NCBI GenBank assembly: GCA_009668925.1
Contig: SBEK01000064.1
Location: 1 to 13,747 of the forward strand
Direction of reading: 5' to 3'
Source: Deltaproteobacteria bacterium
GTDB taxonomy: Bacteria; Desulfobacterota; Syntrophia; Syntrophales; Smithellaceae
Length of the DNA stretch: 13,747 nucleotides
The notes below the pieces were generated by a model. That model was not told the origin of the DNA, made no database searches, and worked only from the letters and a program-made list of their open reading frames with translations. Both the position numbers and the translations under genes were made by a program. Below, one piece after another: positions 1 through 7,504 of the stretch. How positions within the stretch are numbered: position 1 is the stretch's first letter; every line of letters begins with the position of its first letter.

Positions 1-530
1 GTAAACTCCAGAGAATATTCTTCTTCGTAATCAAAGATTTTATTCAAAGAGCGCGAAGCGACCTCGGTGTCTTCTTTGGAGCTCGCGGGATTATAGACCA
101 GCGTGGGGAAATCACCCAAATTTTCATTGAAAATCGCCAGATCGAAGGAATGAATTTGGGCGGTGGTCACCTTCAGAAAATCCATTTCTACAAAACGTAC
201 GGGAAGTCCGGCAAGCGCTTCCATTTGTTTTTGCAGCAGAAAAGGCGAAATATCGAGCATGGTCGCCTGAAGATGCGGAGCGAGCCTGAGGAGATCTTTC
301 ATGAGATACCCCAGTCCACCGCCGACTTCCAGGACGTTTCTTAGAGCCGAAAACGGGATAAGGCGGCTCAGGAAATCGAAAAGGTGTTCACCAAAGGAGG
401 CGTTGGATTTGAGAACGCTGCGGCAGAGGCTGTTCTCCGGATAAAGTGCATTGCAAACTGTCAGTTCCCATCCGAGCGATTGCAATCTTTGCCGATGATA
501 TTCGTTTGTTGTATTTAATGTATAACCCAT
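1..530 (-). CDS. SAM-dependent methyltransferase, C-terminus cut by window edge
   Basis: Reading the minus strand from ATG at 530 gives 176 residues before the left edge, with no stop. The class I methyltransferase fold is visible: motif I LEVGGGLGY (residues 67-75, the SAM glycine loop), an acidic end of strand 2 in MLDIS (D93, expected to hold the SAM ribose), MDF with D117 near the adenine, and FNENLGDFP (135-142) at strand 4. That last stretch resembles the NELLDAFP-like motif of MidA/NDUFAF7-type protein arginine methyltransferases, but this is only a resemblance and the substrate is unknown. It lacks a signal peptide, so it should be cytoplasmic. This is the only ATG available, because an in-frame TGA lies at 554-552. 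No clear Shine-Dalgarno is present, so initiation may be weak or leaderless. It is divergent from recC and has no obvious link to recombination. Confidence 0.8.
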   Translation of the reverse strand, partial: MGYTLNTTNEYHRQRLQSLGWELTVCNALYPENSLCRSVLKSNASFGEHLFDFLSRLIPFSALRNVLEVGGGLGYLMKDLLRLAPHLQATMLDISPFLLQKQMEALAGLPVRFVEMDFLKVTTAQIHSFDLAIFNENLGDFPTLVYNPASSKEDTEVASRSLNKIFDYEEEYSLEF

Positions 531-542
531 AAGATTAAAATA

Positions 543-570
543 TTGTATCCGTCAAATCGAAATTTATGAT
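543..570 (+). promoter_or_regulatory. Candidate recC promoter
   Basis: TATGAT at 565-570 matches the sigma-70 -10 box in five of six bases. The best upstream hexamer, TTGTAT at 543-548, matches only the TTG of a -35 box, with 16 bases between. Transcription would start near 577, which fits the downstream recC start at 609 better than the ATG at 588. On the minus strand the same region contains TACAAT (547-542), a possible -10 for the divergent methyltransferase. This is a weak call made by eye. Confidence 0.3.
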
Positions 571-608
571 ATCTGACCTTTTAATTCATGAAAGCGGAAA
601 AATCAATC

Positions 609-3600
609 ATGAAAGTTTTTATCAGTAATAAACTGGAAAAACTGCTTCAATGTCTCTCCGGCCGATTGAAGGAGCCGCTCCGGCATCCCCTGTCTCCCGA
701 AACCATCGTTGTTCAGAGCGCGGGCATGGCCAAATGGATATCACTGCAATTGGCCCAGAGACAGGGAATTGCCGCAAATTATGTATTTCCGTTCCCCAAA
801 AAAATCTTAGGGGACATTTTCAGGGCCTTCCTGCCCGACGATGTTCCGGATTCATCCTTTGAGGTACAGGTCCTCGCCTGGACAATTCTGGAGGTGTTGC
901 CCGAGTTGTCCGGGAGTGATGATTTCCTGCCGATTCGTCATTACCTCGGGAATTCGGAGGACCAGCAGAAGAGGTATCAGCTGGCCAAGAAAATCGCCGA
1001 GACGTTTGATCAATATTTGATTTTTCGCCCGGAGATGATTCTGGAATGGGAAGCAGGAATCGTTAAAGATTCACGTGATATCTGGCAGGCAAAACTTTGG
1101 AACAGGATCACAGCCAGGCGGGGAAGGATGCATCCGGCCAGATTGCGTAAGCTGCTTTTGTCCGTCATAGGGAATAAGCCGGCAAGGGAAGAGGTTCTGC
1201 CCGAACGGCTGTCCATTTTCGGGATATCCTACCTGCCCCCTTATTATCTGGAAATATTCTTTCGTCTGTCGGTTCATCTTCCGGTGCAGTACTACTATCT
1301 CAATCCATCCCGGGAATTCTGGGCCGATATTCGATCGCAGCGCGAGATCAGTTCGGCCCTCGGCAAAGTGTCGGAGCATCTGATGACCACGGATGATGAT
1401 CCACTGCATATGGAAAGCGGCAATTCGCTCCTGGCCTCCTGGGGGAGGCAGGGCCGGGACTTCTTCAGGCTGATGGAAAATGTCCCGGCAGAGGATATTG
1501 ATCTGTTTGAAAAGCCGGAGGCGGTCAATCTGCTGTCGGCAATCCAGTCCGACATCGATCTGCTTCAGGAACACGATTCGGCGGATAGTTCAGGCATAAA
1601 ATGGACACGTGAAGACGATTCGATTCAAATCCATTCCTGTCATAGTCCGCTTCGGGAAATTGAAACGCTTCATGATGTTCTCTTAAGACTTTTCGAGAAA
1701 AACAGGGATCTGGCGCCGAAGGATGTGTTAGTCATGACGCCGCACATCGAACGGTATGCGCCGCTCATAGAAGCCGTATTCGACTCGAGGGAACCGAAGA
1801 TTCCTTATGCGATTGCCGACCGCGGGCCTCTTTCCACCAGCGCCGTTGGCCTGGGATTGGCGTCGCTTCTGGATTTGGCCGAGGGCCGGTTTACGTCCGA
1901 CGCGATCCTGGCTATTCTGGAAAACGCAGCCGTCAATGAAATGTTTGGTATTTCATCTGCGGATCTCGAACAGATCCGTCACTGGATTTCTGAAACCCGC
2001 ATTAAGTGGGGGATTGACGCCGCTCATCGAGAGACCTTTGACCTGCCTGCTTTCAGCCAGAATACCTGGCGTCAGGGACTGGATCGCTTGCTGGCCGGCG
2101 CTGCTCTGGACGGCCGGCAGCCGGCCTTCTTTGGCAATGTGCTGCCCTATGGAGGAGTCGAATCGGAGCAAACGCAGGTTCTGGGTCTTTTGATGTCGTT
2201 TTGGGAAAAAGTGATCGACCTGCGGAAAATTCTGCTTGTCCCGCATACACTTTCCAGCTGGTGTGAAATCCTGCAGGACATTCTCGATAATTTCTTCTCT
2301 CAGACCGGGTCGTTTCGTCACGAATTGACGGCCGTGAGGCACATGATCAGTACCCTGAAAAAAGAGCAGCAGGCTGCGGACCTGAGTGAACTCATCTCAC
2401 TGGGTATCCTGAAAGATTACGTCCTCAGCGTCATGGGCGATCCGGGGGAGCTTTCCGGATTTCTCGCCGGCGGCGTTTCGTTTTGCGCGCTCTTACCCAT
2501 GCGCAGCATTCCTTTCAGAGTTCTTTGCCTGGTCGGTATGAATCATGATGCCTATCCCCGTCAGGACCGGCAGACGGGCTTCAATATCCTGGAAAGGGAA
2601 AGAAAAGCGGGAGACCGTTCGCCGAGAAGAGATGACCAGTATTTGTTTCTGGAAGCGCTCTTATCCGCCAGACAAAATCTGATCATCAGTTATGTCGGTC
2701 AAAGTGCAACGGACAAGAGCGAACTGCTGCCTTCGGTACTGGTCTCCGAATTCCTGGACTATCTGGACAAGAACTATGGCGCCGCAAACGGCCGCCCCGT
2801 TTCCTCCCTGATCACTAGAAAACATCGTTTGCACGGCTTTTCTCCCGTCTATTATGGCAGCGATGATACCCTGTTTGGCTATTCGCGGCAAAATTTTCTG
2901 GCGGCCAGATCGATTCTGATGCCCAAGAAAGCTCAGCCCCGATTCGTTGAAGAAGCGCTTGCGGCAACGGACGAACGACCCGAAGTGATTTCATTAAGCG
3001 AGCTGGTTCTTTTTTACCGCCATCCCGCCAGATATTTTCTGGAGAAGCGTCTTTGTTTGAAATTGCCGGCGCCGCTCAGGAAGGAAGAAGAAGACAGTGA
3101 ACCCTTCAAGCTTGATCCGTTGACCGCCTATCAGATCAAACAGGCTTTGGTGGAGAGCCATCTGAAGTCTCAAGACGAACATTTCATTTATGATGTGAAG
3201 AATGCGGAAGGCGTTCTGCCGGTCGGCAGCGCCGGCGACTATTATTTTGACCGGCTGAATCGCCAGGCTCGTGAATATGCACGCCGGGTTTCGGCATACC
3301 TTAAAGGAGAGCCGCTTGCAGACTATTCTGTTGATTTGCGCATCGGCGATTATCGCGTGTTAGGCGTTTTGGATCATTTATACGGCCAAGCGCGCATTGA
3401 TTACCGGATGGCAACATTGAAAATGAATGACTTTCTCAGCGGCTGGATAACCCATTTGATCCTCAATATGATCCCGGACCGGGGCTTGCCGCAAACGAGC
3501 CTGATTTTGGGCGGGTTTGCCTTCTGGAAATTAAAGCCGGTCGGGAATGCCGAAAAATTATTAATCACCATGATTCGGTACTATTGCCTGGGCCGGACGA

Positions 3601-3857
3601 AGCCTTTGAAATTCTTTGCCCGCACATCCTGGGAATATGCCCAGGCTTTATGGCTTAAAAAAAAGTCAAGCGATGATGCGATCCGTGCAGCACGTCTCAT
3701 CTGGTCCGGAAACAACGCACGGTATTCGGATGCGGAATGTCAGGAAACCTCCTGCAGAATATGCTTTGAAAACGACGACCCGATCGACACAGAATTTGCA
3801 GAGACAACCGCGGCTGTTCTGAAAGACCTTTTTATGCACCTGGAAGAACTGGAGTAA
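609..3857 (+). CDS. recC: RecC, exodeoxyribonuclease V gamma subunit
   Basis: RecC is the scaffold of RecBCD. It splits the duplex, feeds the strands to RecB and RecD, and scans the 3' strand for Chi. The 1082-residue product is close to E. coli RecC (1122). Family signatures run the whole length: an N-terminal SNKL and VVQSAGMAKW (residues 34-43), FDQYLIFRP, FGISYLPPYY, CHSPLREIETLHD (from 344), PMRSIPF and GMNHDAYPRQ (about 630-652), GDRSPRRDDQYLFLEAL (from 668) and a C-terminal nuclease-like domain. No Walker A motif is present, as expected for this inactive helicase fold. The ATG at 588 is in frame, but 609 is preferred: the MKVFISNKL start aligns with E. coli MLRVYHSNRL, and GGAAA at 596-600 is a modest ribosome-binding site. 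It is co-directional with recB, 6 bases away. Residues matching E. coli Chi contacts are partly changed (see findings). Confidence 0.96.
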   Translation: MKVFISNKLEKLLQCLSGRLKEPLRHPLSPETIVVQSAGMAKWISLQLAQRQGIAANYVFPFPKKILGDIFRAFLPDDVPDSSFEVQVLAWTILEVLPELSGSDDFLPIRHYLGNSEDQQKRYQLAKKIAETFDQYLIFRPEMILEWEAGIVKDSRDIWQAKLWNRITARRGRMHPARLRKLLLSVIGNKPAREEVLPERLSIFGISYLPPYYLEIFFRLSVHLPVQYYYLNPSREFWADIRSQREISSALGKVSEHLMTTDDDPLHMESGNSLLASWGRQGRDFFRLMENVPAEDIDLFEKPEAVNLLSAIQSDIDLLQEHDSADSSGIKWTREDDSIQIHSCHSPLREIETLHDVLLRLFEKNRDLAPKDVLVMTPHIERYAPLIEAVFDSREPKIPYAIADRGPLSTSAVGLGLASLLDLAEGRFTSDAILAILENAAVNEMFGISSADLEQIRHWISETRIKWGIDAAHRETFDLPAFSQNTWRQGLDRLLAGAALDGRQPAFFGNVLPYGGVESEQTQVLGLLMSFWEKVIDLRKILLVPHTLSSWCEILQDILDNFFSQTGSFRHELTAVRHMISTLKKEQQAADLSELISLGILKDYVLSVMGDPGELSGFLAGGVSFCALLPMRSIPFRVLCLVGMNHDAYPRQDRQTGFNILERERKAGDRSPRRDDQYLFLEALLSARQNLIISYVGQSATDKSELLPSVLVSEFLDYLDKNYGAANGRPVSSLITRKHRLHGFSPVYYGSDDTLFGYSRQNFLAARSILMPKKAQPRFVEEALAATDERPEVISLSELVLFYRHPARYFLEKRLCLKLPAPLRKEEEDSEPFKLDPLTAYQIKQALVESHLKSQDEHFIYDVKNAEGVLPVGSAGDYYFDRLNRQAREYARRVSAYLKGEPLADYSVDLRIGDYRVLGVLDHLYGQARIDYRMATLKMNDFLSGWITHLILNMIPDRGLPQTSLILGGFAFWKLKPVGNAEKLLITMIRYYCLGRTKPLKFFARTSWEYAQALWLKKKSSDDAIRAARLIWSGNNARYSDAECQETSCRICFENDDPIDTEFAETTAAVLKDLFMHLEELE
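3851..3854 (+). promoter_or_regulatory. recB ribosome-binding site inside recC
   Basis: GGAG at 3851-3854 lies in the last codons of recC, just before its TAA, and 9 bases before the recB ATG at 3864. This fixes the recB start and suggests translational coupling of the two subunits. Confidence 0.7.
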
Positions 3858-3863
3858 TGCTTC

Positions 3864-6800
3864 ATGACGGCTTTTGACCTTCTTACGTGTCCCCTCGCGG
3901 GCATTAATCTGATTGAAGCCAGCGCCGGCACCGGAAAGACACATGCCCTGGCCGGTTTGTATCTGAGATTCCTGATCGAGGAGCGGCTGGCCGCCCGGCA
4001 AATCCTCGTCATCACGTATACCAATGCCGCGACAGCCGACCTCAAACAGCGCATCCGCCAAATGATCGTCGGCGCCGAAAGAGCCTTTCGGACCGGTGAG
4101 TCCGCCGATCATATCCTGAGGGATCTTTTGAAGAAATATTCTGCTGTGCAGGACAGGAAAAGAATTCTCCGCGATCTGGGAATGATTCTCGCCAATTTTG
4201 ATGAAACGGCGATTTTCACCATTCATGGATTCTGCCAGCGGATCCTGACGGATCATGCATTTGCCAGCGGAGAGCTCTTTGAGGTCGAATTCATTGAAAA
4301 TCAGCGCCGGCTGGAGCAGGAATTCATCGACGATTTCTGGCGCCGACATTTTTATAAAAACCACCCTGTGATTGTTCAATATGCTCTGGCGGGAAACACG
4401 GATAGGAATACATTGCTGCCTTTACTCAGAACCGCGCTGTCCAGACCGGATCTAAAAATCATTCCCGACTACGAACCATTCCGAATGGACAAATTTGAAC
4501 GCGATCTGGAAACGCTCAGAGAAACCTTTTCGCGCTTTAAATCCGTATATCTGAGTGGCAAAAGCGCCATGAATTCGGCTCTGAGAGACAAGGCATTAAA
4601 CGGGCAGATTTACGGCAGGAAAGTGGATGCATTGATCCGGGAAATTGAAGCACTGGCGGATCTCGATGAACTGCCGTTGCCGCCACCGGTTTGCCTGCAA
4701 AAAATCAGTGCGGACTATTTGCAGAAAAAAACCAACAAAGATCAGAAGACGCCCAAACACGCGGCTTTCGACCTGAGTCAGGAGATGCTCGAGGCATCGG
4801 CCAGGGTGGAAGAGCATCTTGATCGATACCTGGCGGGAATGAAGAAAGACTTTATGGAAGCGGCGCGAGTTGATTTTCCGGGACTCAAACGGAAAAAGAA
4901 TGTTCTGTATTTTGATGACCTGCTTTCGCGCGCCTACGACGCTCTGCAGTCTTCGGGAGGCAGCCGCCTGGCTGAAATACTCCGAGCACAATATCGGGCG
5001 GTCCTGGTCGATGAATTTCAGGATACCGACCCGATTCAGTTTGCCATTCTGCAGTCTCTTTTTTTCAGGGATGCCGCAGGGACGGATCCAACCAGATTAT
5101 TTTATATCGGTGATCCGAAACAGGCCATCTATAGTTTTCGCGGCGCCGACATCTTTGCCTATCTGCGGGCTGCGCGAAACGTCGATCACCGATATTCCAT
5201 GCAGTACAACTGGCGTTCGGAAGAAACGCTTATCAACGCGGTCAACGTTTTGTTTGGAGAGCCCGAGCGATCGTTTGTTTACGATGAAATTCCTTATCAC
5301 AGGATCAGGCAGGCACCCGATATTCAGGTTAAACGGCTCAGAATAGCAGGGGAAGAATCCGTCGGAGTCGAGTGGTGGTTTGTACCGGGGGACGACGAGG
5401 GCCGTCCCTTGGGCGTGGGCGCAGCGCGCAGGTGGATCAACGAGGCGGTTGTTGCTGAGATAGCCAGACTGCTGAAGCTCGGCCGCGAGCAAAAGGCTTA
5501 CATCGGTGAAAAGACGCTGGACGAAAATGATATCGCAGTTCTGGTTCGCAGGAATGAAGAAGCCAATGCTCTGCAAAAGATGCTGAATGCCGCCGGAATT
5601 CCTTCCGTGATTTACTCCGCAGAAAGTGTTTATTCCTCGAACGAGGCCCGGGAACTGCAAAGATTGATGCTGGGTATTATCCATTACGAAAACGAGGGCT
5701 ATGTATTGTCCGCCTTAACAACGGTTTTCTTTAATGTGCAGGCGGCGGATATCGCGGCCTGCACCGAAGAAGACAGCCGGATGGAAGGGTGGCGAACAAA
5801 ATTCAAATACTACAATGAGCTGTGGAAGACAAAAGGCTTTCTGTCTATGTTTGCCATTTTTCTGGAACAGGAAGACGCCCGTCCGGGAATTGCTGCGCTC
5901 CCCGACGGAGAAAGGCGCCTCACCAACTTCGCTCATTTGGCGCAGGAGTTATTTCGATCGCAGTCGGCGGGCAATCTCAGACCGACCGAGCTGTTAAGAT
6001 GGTTCAATGAGATGATGGTCACGGAAGAAAATGTGCAAGACGATCAGTTGTTGCAGCTCGAAACGGACCGGCACTGCGTCCGTCTTGTCACTATTCACAG
6101 AAGTAAAGGATTGCAGTATCCGATCGTATTTTGTCCCTTTGCCTGGGAGATGGGTTCGAAGCGCGGGGAAGATTTGCCCGTTTGCTTCCATGACGAACAA
6201 AACAATTGGCAGGCAACAGCCGATCTGGGATCGGAAGATATCTCCGAAAACAGAATGCACTATGACCGGGAGGTTCTGGCGGAAGACTGCCGGCTGCTGT
6301 ATGTGGCGATGACCCGTGCGCAAAACCGGTGCTATTTTGTGAGCGGCTACATCAAAGGCGCACAATCCGGTGCGGTGACCTATCTTTTTCAGAGGCCTCT
6401 GTGGATGGATCAGGGACTGACGCTGACTGACGCCGACAGGATGCAGCAGCTCATGTCCTTTTCCGCTCGTGCGCCGCGGGACATCTCTATCAAGAGACTT
6501 ACCGAAATCATTCCTCCTGAAAAATGGCTTCCGGAATCTTCAACGGAAAAGATTTCTTATCAGGAATTTAAAGGAAAGATTGAGCAGCGCGGGAGAATTG
6601 CGAGTTATACGTATCTGACGCATGCTTCGCATGAAGATTTGGATTGGGAGGAAGGGGCAGGTGCGGCCGGCGGTGAGCCGGGCATAGAGAAAAACAAGGC
6701 GGCGGATAACCTCCAGCTTTTTCCGCCCGGAGCGACATCCGGTATTCTGCTTCATGAAATCATCGAAAAGATCGATTTTCAACGTATCCACGAATCTGAG

Positions 6801-7451
6801 ACGGCGCAAATCGTCGGAGAAACCCTGGGAAAATTCAATTACGCCCTTTCCTGGCAGTCCGGCATTATGAAAATGCTGGAACGGCTGGCCCGGACGAAAC
6901 TGCGAGACAGAAACGGAAGCCACTTCAGTCTTTCCGAAATCGATCACACCCGTTGCCGCAAAGAATTGGAATTCTATTTTCCCCTTCAGGAGATTCATCC
7001 CGAAAAATTGATGTCATTATTGGAGACGCCGGCGCCTGATCGTGAATCCGGAGGTCAAAGGAAATTGAATTTCCTTCCGGTGCAGGGTTTTTTAAAGGGA
7101 TTCATTGATTTTATCTTTGAATATGGCGGACAATTCTATCTGGCGGACTGGAAATCCAATGATCTGGGTGATCAGGAGGGCTGTTACACGCCCCCAATTT
7201 TAAGACAGGAAATATTCAAACATTTTTACGACGTGCAGTACCTCATTTACACGGTTGCGCTGGATCGATATCTCCAAGAGAGGCTGACGGGATATCTCTA
7301 TGAGAAGAACTTTGGCGGCGTCTTTTATTTCTTTTTGCGCGGATTGAGTTCAAGCGCCGGCCCGGAGGACGGCGTGTATTATCATCGACCGGATGAAGAA
7401 GTGATCAGGCGACTCGCGAATACTCTGCTGGCGGAGAACTCGGATCAGTGA
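3864..7451 (+). CDS. recB: RecB, exodeoxyribonuclease V beta subunit (helicase-nuclease)
   Basis: RecB is the 3'-5' helicase and the only nuclease of RecBCD, and loads RecA after Chi. The 1195-residue product is near the E. coli length (1180). The UvrD-like superfamily 1 helicase motifs are all visible: Walker A ASAGTGKTHA (K25), Walker B VDEFQDTD (D383, E384), GDPKQAIYSFRG (416-427), YNWRSEE, VTIHRSKGLQ (742-751) and VAMTRA with R818. The C-terminal nuclease domain keeps its metal-binding set: H964 in the GILLHEIIE stretch, D1082 in KGFIDF, and D1095 and K1097 in ADWKSN. These match E. coli H956, D1067, D1080 and K1082. RecB-specific FGGVFYFFLRG follows near the C-terminus. Nothing is truncated, so both activities should be intact. 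It follows recC directly, while recD lies about 2.6 kb downstream under a separate promoter. The start is supported by GGAG 9 bases upstream. Confidence 0.97.
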   Translation: MTAFDLLTCPLAGINLIEASAGTGKTHALAGLYLRFLIEERLAARQILVITYTNAATADLKQRIRQMIVGAERAFRTGESADHILRDLLKKYSAVQDRKRILRDLGMILANFDETAIFTIHGFCQRILTDHAFASGELFEVEFIENQRRLEQEFIDDFWRRHFYKNHPVIVQYALAGNTDRNTLLPLLRTALSRPDLKIIPDYEPFRMDKFERDLETLRETFSRFKSVYLSGKSAMNSALRDKALNGQIYGRKVDALIREIEALADLDELPLPPPVCLQKISADYLQKKTNKDQKTPKHAAFDLSQEMLEASARVEEHLDRYLAGMKKDFMEAARVDFPGLKRKKNVLYFDDLLSRAYDALQSSGGSRLAEILRAQYRAVLVDEFQDTDPIQFAILQSLFFRDAAGTDPTRLFYIGDPKQAIYSFRGADIFAYLRAARNVDHRYSMQYNWRSEETLINAVNVLFGEPERSFVYDEIPYHRIRQAPDIQVKRLRIAGEESVGVEWWFVPGDDEGRPLGVGAARRWINEAVVAEIARLLKLGREQKAYIGEKTLDENDIAVLVRRNEEANALQKMLNAAGIPSVIYSAESVYSSNEARELQRLMLGIIHYENEGYVLSALTTVFFNVQAADIAACTEEDSRMEGWRTKFKYYNELWKTKGFLSMFAIFLEQEDARPGIAALPDGERRLTNFAHLAQELFRSQSAGNLRPTELLRWFNEMMVTEENVQDDQLLQLETDRHCVRLVTIHRSKGLQYPIVFCPFAWEMGSKRGEDLPVCFHDEQNNWQATADLGSEDISENRMHYDREVLAEDCRLLYVAMTRAQNRCYFVSGYIKGAQSGAVTYLFQRPLWMDQGLTLTDADRMQQLMSFSARAPRDISIKRLTEIIPPEKWLPESSTEKISYQEFKGKIEQRGRIASYTYLTHASHEDLDWEEGAGAAGGEPGIEKNKAADNLQLFPPGATSGILLHEIIEKIDFQRIHESETAQIVGETLGKFNYALSWQSGIMKMLERLARTKLRDRNGSHFSLSEIDHTRCRKELEFYFPLQEIHPEKLMSLLETPAPDRESGGQRKLNFLPVQGFLKGFIDFIFEYGGQFYLADWKSNDLGDQEGCYTPPILRQEIFKHFYDVQYLIYTVALDRYLQERLTGYLYEKNFGGVFYFFLRGLSSSAGPEDGVYYHRPDEEVIRRLANTLLAENSDQ

Positions 7452-7490
7452 TATTGGAATCAAGATCAGTCAAAAAACAATTCCTAAAAG

Positions 7491-7497
7491 AAAGGGG
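7491..7497 (+). promoter_or_regulatory. Ribosome-binding site deciding the lipoprotein start
   Basis: AAAGGGG at 7491-7497 sits 7 bases before ATG 7505. The longer reading frame begins with GTG at 7448, overlapping the recB TGA, but that start lacks a clear ribosome-binding site and would put 19 extra residues before the signal peptide. ATG 7505 is therefore preferred. Confidence 0.65.
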
Positions 7498-7504
7498 CGA
7501 CCCG

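Noticed and set aside
1834..1841. CCACCAGC, the complement of the E. coli Chi octamer, inside recC
   Set aside because: One copy in about 13.7 kb over both strands is near chance, and the Chi-contact residues of this RecC differ from E. coli.
3666..4379. 237-codon open frame antisense to the recC-recB junction
   Set aside because: It lies opposite two well-supported genes, shows no recognisable domain, and is a shadow of their codon use.
7448..7504. GTG 7448 overlapping the recB stop as the lipoprotein start
   Set aside because: It would place a 19-residue charged tail before the signal peptide; ATG 7505 has a strong ribosome-binding site at good spacing.
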